Assembly (NCBI RefSeq): GCF_000143415.4
Contig: NW_003314281.1
Location: forward strand, 1,797,149-1,861,148
Source of the DNA: Selaginella moellendorffii
Lineage: Eukaryota; Streptophyta; Lycopodiopsida; Selaginellales; Selaginellaceae
Direction of reading: 5' to 3'
Length of the DNA: 64,000 bases
Below are positions 11,127 through 22,068 of the stretch, in pieces (positions within the stretch are counted from its first letter, which is position 1; each line of letters opens with the position of its first letter). The notes below the pieces were generated by a model. That model searched no databases. It saw nothing but the letters and a program-made list of their open reading frames with translations, and was not told where the DNA came from. The translations under genes were made by a program, and so were the position numbers.

Positions 11127-11323
11127 TGTTGAGGTATATGTTCTCTATATCATATGATCCTAAGTGGCAGGAGTGCCACTTCATCGATCCAGGTATAGGC
11201 TAGAGGTGGTGGTGGTGGTGGTGGTGGTAGGTGTATATTTGGGGCCCAATATAGCTATGATATTATATACAATTATCCTTCGAGTCATCCTTGTCCATTG
11301 TAACTTCTGTGCATATCTCTTCA
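11127..11323 (+). repeat. Right LTR of TRIM-like element
   Basis: It begins TGTTGAGGTATATG immediately after the purine tract and ends ATCTCTTCA. The block GGCAGGAGTGCCACTTCA and the block CATCCTTGTCCATTGTA are shared with the left LTR. A (GGT)8-like run is inserted between them. Confidence 0.7.
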
Positions 11324-11495
11324 CAACTCCCTCAAGCCTGTCATGTTCGTGAGCATGGGAGCACCTGCCTATGAAAATACCAAAGTTAGTGACCATGGCC
11401 CTTATCAACAAAGCACAAGTCTACCTGTGTGTGATAGTGGCCAAGACTCCCTACGAGCTGCCAACCTACCTCGCTCCCAAGCACATCTATGACAA

Positions 11496-12220
11496 CTAGT
11501 CATCACAGCCGACTTGTAAGGAAAGAACAGCTTGATTCTCAAAATGAAAAGGTAGCCAGCAGTAGCTGGTGGAGCTGGAGCAACACCAGCTCGTTGTAGC
11601 ACTGGTGGACCTCTTGCAGTACTGGACGGTGCTGGGACACTGCCACCTCTTCTGCAAGTACAGGACACTCAACTGGGGCGTCATCTCCCCATGCCTGTAC
11701 AGGCTGCACATGGACGCTACTTCCCGCAGGCAGTCATCCAAGGTTGAGTCTTCCAGGAGAGAGTAATCTGCCACCATGCATTTCTGCAAAACCAATGAGG
11801 AGGATAACTATAGATGCATCCTGTAACATCGATCACTCACCTTGAGGAACGATGTGTCAGACCTCAGTGCCAAAAAGAACCTCTCGTGGCTGCGTTCTGA
11901 CAGTGGGACGTTCTTGTGCAGCTCAGCATCACCATACCCCTGGATATCCCAGCGTGCAATGACTCCATGGCAAAGACGTACATGCCACCTCGAGTCTCGT
12001 GGATGACAAAGCCCGCAAGCATCTTCGAGAGCAGTGCCTGAGATACGTACTCGAGATATGCTGCTCCCATGCGGCCCAGGCTGCACATATTGTAGTTGGC
12101 CACCGCCTTGGACTTTAGCTGTAACTCCACTCCACATTGCTTTTTCGTGCTGGCATTTTGCATTCTGCCAACAAACCATGTAAAAGTTGAAATATCTTTA
12201 TACAGATTTTTTACTTGCAT
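11496..12220 (-). pseudogene. Unidentified two-exon minus-strand gene remnant
   Basis: One exon-like block (about 12180-11842) reads MGAAYLEYVSQALLSKMLAG, then VIHETRGGMYVFAMESLHAG, and then needs a frame change to continue KNVPLSERSHERFFLAL. It ends FLK at a good 5' splice site (AAG/GTGAGT). After a ~55-nt intron the next block (11787 leftward) reads KCMVADYSLLEDSTLDDCL and MCSLYRHGEMTPQ, then becomes Cys/Ser-rich. The internal frame change suggests a pseudogene. No domain is recognised. It may once have continued to 10474-10679, beyond the TRIM-like insertion. Confidence 0.4.
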
Positions 12221-12361
12221 TTAAATTTGGTTATTATTTTATTTTATTCTAAATTAACTTTTTCCTCAATAAAAGTTAAACCTAAGGTTCCTATACTTAT
12301 ATTGTACGGTCTAGATCCAGAAACTTGATTAGGCTGGTGTAGATCCTTGCTTCATCCCATA

Positions 12362-12689
12362 AAATATTAATGGTGACCATTTAAAACTGCAATGCATAGT
12401 GGATGAGGATTTAGAGCCTTGTACTTTATTGATGGTGATGCACTCTATCATTATCATTGAACATGTTGATGAAGCATTGAATAAAGAAATTGAAATTCTA
12501 AAGAATAGGATTGCTCTTTTCGAAAAGGGAATAAAAGTAGGAAAGAGTAAAAAGAGATTTAAACAAGAAGTTATATTGACTAAATTATATAACAATTTAA
12601 AGTCTAATTTGGTTAAAGAAGCCCATCATATGCCATCAAATTTTGTTAGCATATTAATCTTTGGCTCTAAACTAAAAAACCATTGTTGA
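12362..12689 (+). CDS. Unidentified short frame with coiled-coil-like segment
   Basis: This is an open frame after a stop at 12359. The first ATG is at 12399, giving 96 codons. The middle is Lys/Glu/Ile-rich (EALNKEIEILKNRIALFEKG), suggesting a coiled coil. There is no signal peptide or known domain. It is more protein-like than the surrounding sequence but may be a fragment of a lost gene. Confidence 0.2.
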
Positions 12690-13076
12690 TGCTAAATAAT
12701 TTGCTAGAGCCACAAATAAAATGCCCTATTAGATTACTCTAATGATTTATAGAACTTTCATAAAGTATCAAGATTTAATTGAAGTTGGAAGAAAAGGATT
12801 TAAGAAAGCTATTGATATAAAAGTGTTCAAACTGTTAGGATCATGTTGTTGAGAAGCAGAAAGACGACAAAACTAGTAATAAAATGCTAAGACAATAGAG
12901 AAGAAAAGATGAATTTATATTAAATACACTAAGTATAAAGTCCTCAAACTATACTTTTATAAGAGCTTTGGAAACTAATCTACACCTAATCTAGAAACTT
13001 AATCTTAGTAGGTCTTAAATTTCAAATTTCATATAAGTGTTAGAACTTATGTGCCTTGCATCCTAAGACTACTCAA
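12690..13076. other. AT-rich spacer, no gene seen
   Basis: No recognisable coding or RNA signal. Confidence 0.5.
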
Positions 13077-13227
13077 TTGATCCTACCAGTAGTCATATGC
13101 TTGTCTCAAAAATTAAGCCATACATAAGTAAGTATAAACTGCTTTATATTGTGAAAATACAAATGGCTCATTAATCAGTAATAGTTTATTGGCTAATAGT
13201 GGTAAATATACTCCTCAATAAATATAG
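13077..13227 (+). pseudogene. Decayed 5' fragment of nuclear 18S rRNA
   Basis: It starts TTGATCCTACCAGTAGTC, followed by ATATGCTTGTCTCAAA and ATTAAGCCATACATAAGTAA. Later come AATGGCTCATTAATCAGT and GGTAAATATACTCCTC. These match, in order, the invariant start of eukaryotic small-subunit rRNA (GATCCTGCCAGTAGTCATATG through the GGTACCTT-ACTACTC region). Most changes I see are G or C to A or T, typical of decay of methylated DNA. The match fades after about 13227, so only the first ~150 nt survive. It is not a functional rRNA gene. Confidence 0.85.
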
Positions 13228-13706
13228 AAAAATAACAAATACATAATAATTAATATTATATGCATAATCTTTAGCAAGGGCACAAGAGTATCCTCACCTC
13301 AGAGAGAAGCATTATACTAAATCTATTATCTTGGTAGATTGGATCATATCAAGTAAAAAGCTCCATAGATTTACTACTTTATTTGAATTGATGGACAAAT
13401 TCTAAACATGTGGCATATTTATCTTGAATGAATCCATTCATCTGTAGCAATACTTAGGGGGGAGTAGTGTGAGTTTTCTATGTATGGTATCTATATATAC
13501 CTTGTAGATACAAATAAGATTAGCACATGCTAAATATTTATGCCTTTGGCCTTCATGATGATGTCAAATATGTCATTCATGTTTTCTCATCTAGATCCAC
13601 CATCTCTCATATCTACTATTAATATTGCTATTCATTATGATAATCAATTGCAAGAATAATGATTGGAGTGTGGTCATCAAACCTTTATTTTTTGTAAAAT
13701 GGCCCC
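13228..13706. other. AT-rich spacer, no gene seen
   Basis: No open frame of note. It might contain unrecognisable continuation of the rDNA fragment. Confidence 0.4.
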
Positions 13707-13797
13707 ATGAGTAAGGTGTAATTCCAATGGAGATTACATGAGTAAGGTGTAATTCCAATAGAGATTACATGAGTAATGTGTAATTCCAATAGAGATT
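13707..13797. repeat. 31-bp tandem repeat, ~2.9 copies
   Basis: Units start ATGAGTAAGGTGTAATTCCA at 13707, 13738 and 13769, with only single-base differences. Their similarity suggests a recent local duplication in otherwise decayed DNA. Confidence 0.9.
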
Positions 13798-14651
13798 GAA
13801 GCTATATGTTAATTATTGTTGAATGACGATATTAGATAGAAAATCACCTCTACAGTAGATGCAATAGTGATTTGTGAAAATGAAAATATCCAATTCAGTT
13901 AGGGGCTGTTTGACTAGATAAGTCATCTCCTCTTGACTCCATTCTTTATTTATGGATTTCTAAACTTTTCCATGTCATTGCTTATTTATAATCCATTAAG
14001 TTTAATTTATTTTTTCAAGTTTTAGGTGATAGCAATGACTAGAAATAACATTTTCTCATAGCATTCTCTATTGACAATTTGAATTCTAGAGCTAGATGCT
14101 TCTACATCTTGAGTAGCATCCAGCTTTTATTCTAATCTAATTCTTTACAAAAGTTATTTATTTAGTCTTAATCTATTCAGATATTTATTCTTATATTAGC
14201 ACTTATTTATAAATTCTTATTAATCTCTGGAGGATACAGACTTCCAGCAGTGATGATAATTAAGCTCACAATATTACAACAGAAAAATACCAATAATCAA
14301 AGTGAAACCAAGGGAACTAGGATTTTAGTTTCTTAATTTGCATTAGATGTGAGTTTCATTCAAAGTGTCTTACTTCATCATAAAAATTATATAAAGGTAT
14401 TTTGACATAAAAAATTTATTAGTCTTCTTTTATTAAGGTGCAAAGCTAGCACTTCTAGTAACATGTGGAAGATGAAATAAATAAAAAAGATATAAATTTA
14501 ACAAGATTATAATCTTCATCACAAATATTTTAAATCTTAATATTTTTATGAATATTAGCTACTATTTATAGTAAAAAATTTAACATCATCACATTGTATT
14601 AAAAAAATTTGCTTTGTCTCATTCACCAAATGTATTTACAAAATACTGGAA
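13798..14651. other. AT-rich spacer, no gene seen
   Basis: No gene seen. A TTCTAGAGCTA at 14084-14094 resembles an 18S rRNA segment but is isolated. Confidence 0.5.
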
Positions 14652-14875
14652 ATGTCAATGACCATTAAGACTGGATATGTTAATGGTGCTGGAACAGATG
14701 TAAATATGAATGTGGTATTTACTATTGAGATGAGGTTTACATTTTCTCAAACTGAACAACACAGATAATAATTTTGAATTTTGAGAGACAAGGTTCTTAT
14801 CTAAGTGAATATGGTCATATTTATATAATGAATTTATCTCATGATAATTGGGGAGGCAAAGCACCTTGGTTGTAG
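14652..14875 (+). pseudogene. PLAT/LH2-domain pseudogene
   Basis: The sequence reads MTIKTGYVNGAGTDVNMNVV, the signature start of a plant PLAT domain (V-x-T-G-x-x-x-G-A-G-T-D-A). After frame changes it shows NNTDNNNFEF and later FISHDNWGGKAPW, matching the N-x-F-E and S-x-D-x-x-G-x-x-P-x-W blocks in the right order. Several stops and frameshifts interrupt it. It is clearly related to the intact PLAT gene 0.9 kb downstream and probably arose by tandem duplication. Confidence 0.65.
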
Positions 14876-15717
14876 AGTGGGTGCAAATTGCACCCTTTGC
14901 AATTCATGAGTGATATATATTTTCACAAACAACATATGTTAGTGTAAAAAATTGATTAGAATATGATAGCTTGCATTATAAAGTTAATAATTATTAATTT
15001 TGTAAAATAAAGTTTCTTTAAGTATGTATAATAGTTTAAATTTAAAAAAAAACTGCCTCATACACATTCTTCTTAATATTTATCAGGAATTTAAATTTAT
15101 AAACTTAAGAAAAAATAATTTCTATTATTCAAAAAACTAATAAAAATATATCCTTAAATAAATTTCTATGCATTGCATGTAGCAACACTTGGTTTGCTTA
15201 ATAGTAGTGTTATTCTTACTTATTAATCCAATTGATCAAATAAAGTTTGTAATTATAAGCATGTTTATAATTTATAAATACAATATTACTCTTATTGCAT
15301 ATCACCCATTAGATGATAGAATAAAAAAGATTATACTAGAAAGGGTTTAAGAAATTTTATAAATAAAAACATGTTTTTAAATTATAAATACAAGATTAAT
15401 CTAAATGAATAACAACTGTTAGATGGTAGAATATCCTAGAATATCCAAGCATATTCTAGGTATATCCACTACCATCCCAGTCCCCCTACAGGTTTGCTTA
15501 AGCAAACAAAAAACTTAGTTTACCTTTTATTATCTTTATGTAGAATTCTTTTAAAAATTTGTAAAGTTTATATAAAAATTTTCCTTTGATTTTTATGATG
15601 AATAAAACAAAATCACAGTGACAAAAACAATGTAATAACTTTTAGAATTTTTAGCTATAAAACCTAAATAAGAAAATTTAAATTTTATATAAAGTAATTT
15701 GTTTAGAAGTATTTATA
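14876..15717. other. AT-rich spacer between the two PLAT sequences
   Basis: No gene is seen. Very A/T-rich, including likely promoter sequence of the downstream PLAT gene. Confidence 0.5.
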
Positions 15718-16131
15718 ATGAAAATAATAACATTTATAATCTTGTGTTTATTTTCCTATTTTGAAATAGCTTATCAAGAGGTGGTAAGTTTATATTAAAG
15801 TAAACTTATTTATTTTTCTTAGTGTGATTATACCATTACCATTAAAACTGGATGTGTTTACTTAGCAGGTACTGATGCAAATGTGGAGATTATATTGTTT
15901 TCATTGTCTGGAGTGGTTATTCGTTATAATAATTTAGACAATAAAAATCATGATGACTTTGAATATTGTAATATGGATGTATTTCATCTAATAGGTTCAT
16001 GTCTTTCAGAATATGATAAAATCTGCAAAATAATAATATCACATGATAATTCTGGAGCCTATGCTGGATGGTATATTGATTGGGTTGATGTATCAAGTTC
16101 ATCAACTGATTTTGCACATATTTTGATATAG
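15718..16131 (+). CDS. Secreted PLAT/LH2-domain protein (PLAT-plant-stress / ATS3-like), two exons
   Basis: Exon 1 (15718-15783) encodes MKIITFIILCLFSYFEIAYQ plus two residues, a classic signal peptide. Intron 15784-15822 (39 nt) has GTAAGT and TTTTTCTTAG ends, phase 0. Exon 2 (15823-16131) opens with CDYTITIKTG and continues LAGTDANVEIILF, DDFEYCNMDVFHLIG and ISHDNSGAYAGWYIDWVDV, to TAG at 16129. These blocks match the plant single-PLAT proteins (beta-sandwich, secreted or ER, linked to stress responses in angiosperms). The conserved Cys after the signal peptide and the GWY-x-D-x-V end are present. The protein would be 124 aa and lacks the ~40-residue tail usual in angiosperm members, so it is either a short form or has a missed third exon. 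The 39-nt intron is extreme. Confidence 0.68.
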
Positions 16132-17391
16132 GAGCCTGGATTGAAAAAGATAATTTATCATATGTTGGAGATAAATGCAATCTTTAGTAATAGAAATGTT
16201 TTATAAATCAATAAGCTGAGAAATATAACTGTTTTGTTTCTATTATACAGCTTGCAGACTCTGTTGGATGATAAGCATCCCAATAGAAGTATTAAGTTCT
16301 TGTAGAACAAACTAATTCTCATGGTAAACAAGTAAATAATTTCAATAGTGACAATCCACAATAAGTATCATAGCATTCAAAAATTATGTTATACAAACTA
16401 TAATCCTATTAATAGAGAAAGCAAAAACTTCTTCCTCCATCCATGTAGTTTCTTTCCTCTCTAGTCTTGAATCTATTCAAATTTGAAGTCAAAATAGTCC
16501 TAATGTTTAAATTTTTTCTTTGTATTCATATCCCCACACTTCTTAAGATAGGATATCAACTAGATGGCAATCCTTATAATAGGCTGCAAGAGATTAGAGA
16601 TCTGAATTCTTGCCCTAATTGATGAGTAAGCAAGAATAGTGTCAATGTCCCATAGTTGATGGACTGACAAAGGATCTAACAATACTGACCTCTTACACTT
16701 GTGGTAGTAAAGAAAGAATAGATCAAGTTATAGTGGCTCCAATCTTTGAGTATCACAGCTTGATTCTAGGGTGAGAAAGTGGCCTTCACAACAATTCGCT
16801 ATAGGTCCATTCCAAAAGCCCCTCCTAAATTTTAAAATCTACTACTCAGGAAGCAAAACCAAATACTTGTATTATGCCTTGTCCGCAACTTCAATAACAA
16901 GGAATGATGTAGTAATGGCATGTAAAGCACCAAACACCAGCAAATACTAGATGCTGTTGGTAGGCTAAGGCAATGCATGCATAGCATTAGGCATTGGGTA
17001 GAGGTAGTGCTAGAGAGCAATGAGGCTTGTAAAATGTTGAAAGAGACACTAGGGTGCTGTGGAGTATTGTTGGGTGCTACATGCTATTAGTGTGTGGGTA
17101 GTGAAGCACTCAGGTGAGTTGAGGTGCTCAAGTGGTGTAGCATTGAGCTGAGTGTTTAGTGGAGGTGTTCAGTGGATCAGAATCCCTACACAGCTCAAAG
17201 GCTACAACAAGCTTGAGGGACTAGCTAGAGGTGCTAGAGATGGCATTATGTTTAGAGAGTTTTTATGGCTCTAGATTAGATTAAATCTTGATCCATGACA
17301 GATAGAGACTCTTTGGCAAGTTTTTCCTAAGAGGGAGATCTTGAGAGGCAGCAATAGGATAAATCAAGAGGCAATAAGCCAGACTCTTATG
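16132..17391. other. Repeat-derived spacer, no intact gene
   Basis: The block GAGATCTTGAGAGGCAGC near 17336 resembles the interior of the TRIM-like element at ~10970, so part of this stretch is probably a decayed related element. The minus-strand 62-codon frame at 16832-17020 is not convincing. Confidence 0.4.
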
Positions 17392-17505
17392 ATGTTTAAG
17401 CAAGAGGGAGTATATACTATTTTCTTCATAAGATCCAGATTTGACACCTTTCTGATTCTATAGGCTAAATGGTCATTGGAGAGTCATGAGTCATAACCCT
17501 TAGTT
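17392..17505. repeat. LTR-like direct repeat, copy 1
   Basis: It shares CTCTTATGATGTTT, a purine tract AGAGGGAG, GACACCTTTCT and GAGTCATGAGTCAT, in order, with 17811-17932. The purine tract before the repeated block recalls the polypurine tract/LTR boundary of the TRIM-like element at 11118-11127. Confidence 0.6.
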
Positions 17506-17810
17506 TCTCCTCTTGTTGTATATATTCAATGTCATAGGCTATGGGACTCTTGAGAGGGATACATATATTCTTTTAGAGATTGGAGGGATAAAGCTCTTGA
17601 AAGGAAGCACTAAATGTTAGGTGCTAATATAGTTAGGAGGCATATGATGGCCAAGACTAGATCAAGGAAAGGATGGAGTTTCTCTTAGGTATATTTCCAG
17701 TGGGTGTGGATCCAACAATATGATCCAAAACCTTAGGATGAGGCAAATCACCTTTAGAGAGAGTAGTGAGTGGAGATGAGGATCGAGGAGACTTCTATTC
17801 TAGTGTTTAG

Positions 17811-17932
17811 GCTCTTATGATGTTTGAGAAAGAGGGAGTATTAGGGTGATATACTCTTCTCCTCAGGTGGCAAGTTTTTGACACCTTTCTAATTTTGTAG
17901 GCTAAGTGGTCACTAAAGGGTCATGAGTCATG
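17811..17932. repeat. LTR-like direct repeat, copy 2
   Basis: This is the second copy, ~420 bp downstream of copy 1 and in the same orientation. An (AT)n run follows at 17935-17950. The arrangement fits another short non-autonomous LTR element, more decayed than the one at 10680. Confidence 0.6.
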
Positions 17933-18030
17933 ATATATATATATATATTTAATGTGATATATTAAAGATTATCCTTTGCCCATCTATTGTTTTTATTTTT
18001 AATAGAAAGTCTAAAAAGCAAGAGGAGATC

Positions 18031-18222
18031 ATTGCTATTTGTAAGCAATTAAAGAGAATGACTTGAGAGATAATCCATTCGAGTTCAAATATAGAGGGAA
18101 AAGCCTGATGAATAAAAGTGCATCCCCTTTTCCAAATGGTTAAAAGTTGTGAAATATTTTGGTTTAAACATATTTGGTTTTAAGTAGAATTAAGTTAGAA
18201 AATCCAAATTCAGGGACTTATA
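18031..18222. repeat. Decayed LTR with following primer-site-like sequence (pair with 19502-19704)
   Basis: It shares TTGAGAGA, TCAAATATAGAGGGAAA, CAAAAGTGCA-like and TCCAAATTCA blocks with 19502-19704. It ends just before TTTGGTATTAGAG, which resembles the initiator-Met primer-binding site. It is probably an LTR remnant. Confidence 0.55.
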
Positions 18223-19501
18223 TTTGGTATTAGAGAGGTCTTAAGTTTGACTTTGTAGGTTGGTTAGAGGAATTATTTAAGATTCTATTGTTTAGTTAGG
18301 TAAATTACACCATATGTTATTTAACAATCTGTTTATAAGGGCGTGAACTTGCATTATATACCAATCCAATACTAAACTCCCAAATCATTGCCAATTTTAT
18401 ACTACTAGTGTTGTGAAAAAAAGTTGGCTGTCATTGGATCTAGATAAACCCTTATCGAGAATTGAAGATACATGAATAGGCATATTATATTCTAGCTTGA
18501 TTTACATACTATCCACAACTATACATTGTTTCTAAGTAGAAATAATTTATTTAGTTTGTTTTAGGATTAACTTGCAAACCTTAGCAAGAAATCTGATACT
18601 TTTCTAGATATCATAAACATACTCCTCTCACGTCCCCTTTAAATGGATCAGACATCGGCAGTCATCTCTAACATATTGCAAAAAAACTTTTTTTATCATT
18701 TGCTAGAAATTTGCTAAACCATTAATCAAACTAAACAACATTACCAAAAAATATTTTAAATAGAATAGTGTATGGAAAGCAATATTGGGAACATGTTCAT
18801 TGGTTATTAGTACTTGTCAATACCCAAGAAGTAATATTTAATATGGTAAACTAACAACTTCTCTCTAGACAATTTAGAAGATTGGTAGGGTGTGGAAGAA
18901 AGTACATATTTAGGATAGTCACATTGTTCAACAAATAATATATATAGGATATATTACTAATATATCTCATAATATATATAAGATTTTTCATAGATGAAGC
19001 AGAGTGAAGAGCACTTAAGAGTGTCGTTTTGAACAATTTCCCCATATTTTTAGTGTGTTAGATAGTGAAAGGTGTCTTATAAGAATGCTTGACTTGTAGA
19101 TCTAAATAGAAAAGAGAGAGAAAATAGAGATTTCTTTCTTTATGTTATCTTAACTATGTCCTATTTAAAGTCATGGCACTGGAAGTAAAAGAAGAATTTA
19201 AGAGTGATTTTACATTTTTCTATATTGCATCTTTTTGCTCAACACCACCATATTTGGAAGCCTAGATCTCACATCTTGTCTAACATTTTTTAGTGATGTA
19301 TTTGAAGTGACATGTCCTAAGCTTTCTTAGAATGGGTGCAAAAATCAAGGATTATTTGGCTACCAAGCAATCAAGGTTTTGAAGGTGAGATTTGGTTCTT
19401 GCTTCTTCCAAATCTTAATTATTTTTATCCACAGTTTTGGATTTTAGTTTTTCATTAGGCTCAAGGTATTAGAGCCTTGGATGAGGTGTTCACCACTGTA
19501 A
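18223..19501. other. AT-rich repeat-derived spacer, no gene seen
   Basis: No open frame with protein-like composition beyond a 64-codon minus frame at 18851-19045. Likely decayed interior sequence. Confidence 0.45.
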
Positions 19502-19704
19502 GAAACCAAAGAGAATGATTTGAGAGACAATTCAAAGGTTTCAAATATAGAGGGAAAGGGCCCATAAACAAAAGTGCACCCTCTTTTCCAATCAGTTAAG
19601 GGTTTTAGGATATTTAGGGTTAAACATTCTTGGGTTTGAAGAGTACTAAGCTGAGTAACCTCTTAAGAAGTCCAAATTCAAGAGTTTACATTTAGTATTG
19701 GAGC
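19502..19704. repeat. Decayed LTR, second copy (pair with 18031-18222)
   Basis: It ends before TTTAGTATTGGAGCCTCG, again primer-site-like, and is followed by sequence (GGAAGGTGGGGAAAGTAC) also seen at 32502-32520 in the large non-coding LTR family. Confidence 0.55.
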
Positions 19705-21459
19705 CTCGTTTTAGCCACAGGGTTATAGCACATAAAGGTGGAAGGTGGGGAAAGTACTTACGAGCCTTGTGTAAAGCCACAGTGTTTCAAAATATCATTC
19801 CAAAGGATAGTGGGACTTAGTGGTCAAGCCTTTGGGCATTAACCCGGGAAGGTCTAGCTACCATAAAGCAAGTTATGGAGCAGGTTGTATAAGCCAAGCA
19901 CAAAAGGATGCTAGAACAAGAAGTAATAGCATATAAGGAGAGTTACCACATTATATAGTCATCACTATTGCTACTAATTGGAAACCAAATGTCCACTTAC
20001 ACTCAACTTCTCACAAATTTGCTAAACACCTTAAAATACTCTATAAAAAAGATTGGTGAGAGGTTAGATCAATTGGAGAATCCCAACAAGTAACAAGTAC
20101 ATCCTAACAACAAGTACTTCCCTTAAGTGAATATTGGATGTCAATGATGGGGAATGGGTGCACAATATGATAACTATGACTAAAGATAGAACAACAATCT
20201 ACCACCAAGCTCATACTAGCAAAAAGCAGAGTCAATACCTCAACTAAGATGACAAGCAACTTTTATATGCATTTTGGCCATAAGGAGGATTGATATTAGT
20301 TCAAGAGGGATTATTTAGCATGTTTTGAACAGTTTTAGAGGTTACTTCTAACTTCACAACATGTGTTAGAAAATGCTTACTTGGTTGACTCACTAGTTGG
20401 TGGGGTATCATCTTTATAAGAGCCATAAGCTCTACAAGATATCAAGAAGAAAAGTATAGCAATGATTTCAACTTATCAAAAGAACTCTCTCTAAGTGCTT
20501 TACTTCAACTATGAGAAATTTACTCCTATATATACTATAGGATATGTTAGTATGTATTTGGCAACCTTCATCTAGCCATATTCATCCTAGATGTATGAAT
20601 TCAAGATCTTTGGTGTGCACCCCTTAAGGTGCTTTCTCATACTTCAGCTAAGGATCATCAAAATTATAAATCTTGATATGGCAAACTACAAGTCATATAT
20701 GCATGAAGACTAAGCCCAAAACTCTAAGGCATATGCAAAAGAAAAAAAGAAAAAATCTAATTAATCACGTCATGCCCTTTTGTAGCGCATCTTATTTCTC
20801 TTCCTTTAAGCCAACTGAAAAAGGGGCAATTGTTTGATGAGAGAGCCTTTAGTGGCTATTTTATCCCCATTTATCCCCCAAGGTTCCAAGGATCCACGGT
20901 GATAGTATATTCAAATCTCATCCCATGATCACATGTGCTACACCTTCACTCAATCATGGTTGTAAGTAAGTCTTCTACCAAGTGCTTGAGAACTAAAGTG
21001 AAACCATTAGCTTAGAAGAGTTGAGAAGCACTATTTTTTAGTAAAAAGTGGCAACATGCAATAGAAATTTAGTACATTGGTGTCGTGAATATGACTTTGA
21101 GTATCAAAAAATATTTGTTGGCCAATTATACTAATGAGTTAAGTGTACTTAGATCAGATGAGCATAAAAATGGAATTCCTATATGTTATTAGTTAAATAT
21201 ACTTAGCCTAGTAAAGAGTTCCTATCTTGTTAGTGACAAGAACCCTCGTATATTAAGTCTAGTCCCTCAATATTATTATGTGATAGCTTATTGTGTCTGC
21301 CAAACACTTTTGTTATCATGTCTTATGTGTTAGTTTCGTTCTAGATCCATATACTATTTATGGTAAGTGTCTAAATCCACTCAAGAGGCATATCTACAGA
21401 ATGTAGAGAGTGTCCTAAACCCTATGATGTTGTTCCTAATCCCTAATTTGCAATTTCAA
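19705..21459. other. LARD-family retrotransposon remnant interrupted by a gypsy element
   Basis: Non-coding sequence. The block 21240-21459 is similar to 39720-39960, part of the LTR of the large non-coding family. The match resumes after the gypsy insertion at 26462 (CATTCCATATT, then TTAGTAAATTTC). Confidence 0.6.
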
Positions 21460-21634
21460 TGTGAGTGCATGGAATATGGAAAGGGAATACAGAAATGTGC
21501 ATATCAATTAGCCCAAAAAACCCTAGCTTATATACAGGAGCGAGTGGTTCGGATTGAAACCAATCCGACGGCTACCAAAATCCACTACGTTAATATTAGT
21601 ATACGGCATCGTAGCCGTACACTTGGCCCTCACA
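21460..21634 (-). repeat. 3' LTR of gypsy element
   Basis: A 175-bp LTR with TGTGAG...CTCACA ends. By eye it differs from the other LTR at two positions (T/C in GTGGTTCGG versus GTGGTCCGG, and T/C in CTACGTTAA versus CTACGCTAA). The adjoining sequence on the element's strand is a purine tract, GAGAGGAGGGGATGA (21635-21649). Confidence 0.9.
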
Positions 21635-21649
21635 TCATCCCCTCCTCTC
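21635..21649 (-). promoter_or_regulatory. Polypurine tract of gypsy element
   Basis: On the minus strand GAGAGGAGGGGATGA directly precedes the 3' LTR start TGTGAG. This is the expected primer for plus-strand DNA synthesis. Confidence 0.75.
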
Positions 21650-21666
21650 GGAATAATGGAAGGCCA

Positions 21667-22068
21667 TCAGGGTTCTCTTGTAGATGGGCCGGGATCTGGA
21701 GGAACGTCAGGAGGAGGCATCGGTGGATCTGTAGACGGTATTAACTGCTCCTGATCCCTCTGTATGAAGCGTTTTAACTGCTGCACATGCACAATCTCCG
21801 GAGGATCGGCCTGCTGAACGTCATGCCGAACCTCATAAACTTGTGGTCCAACTTGCCGCAACACCCGATACGGTCCTTTCCACTGCGCAAGGAGCCCCTT
21901 AGATAAACCACGTACCGTAAGATGGGGAAAACGGACTAACACCAAATCATCCACGTTGTACTCCGCTGGTGGACGATGATGGGAATTGTAGCGCCGTTGT
22001 TGTCCCACTTGTACGCGGCCTAAGTGTTCAGCAGACTCTGCTCGGACAAGTGGAAGAATGCTTGTCAA
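21667..22068 (-). pseudogene. Integrase C-terminal (GPY/F) part, frameshifted from the rest
   Basis: The ~130-codon frame reads VDDLVLVRFPHL, KGLLAQWKGPYRVLRQVGPQ and VYEVR, the GPY/F module that follows gypsy integrase cores. It ends in a Pro-rich tail. It is in a different frame from the integrase core at 22065-22922. The sequences meet around 22080, where a one-base change would account for the shift. Confidence 0.85.

Larger units (their letters stand above)
10680..11323 (+). mobile_element. TRIM-like miniature LTR retrotransposon (~640 bp)
   Basis: The order is LTR (10680-10805), primer-binding-site-like sequence (10806-10817), ~310 bp of non-coding interior, purine tract GAGAGGGAG (11118-11126), and LTR (11127-11323). 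The size, LTR length and absence of coding capacity fit terminal-repeat retrotransposons in miniature. The right LTR is longer because of a (GGT)n run at about 11205-11228 and flanking sequence. No clear 5-bp target duplication is seen (CAGCG versus CAACT). Such elements depend on enzymes from other retrotransposons. Confidence 0.65.

Noticed and set aside
14079-14100. TTCTAGAGCTA as a further piece of 18S rRNA
   Set aside because: Only 11 bases match and the neighbours do not. It is ~850 bp from the rDNA fragment.
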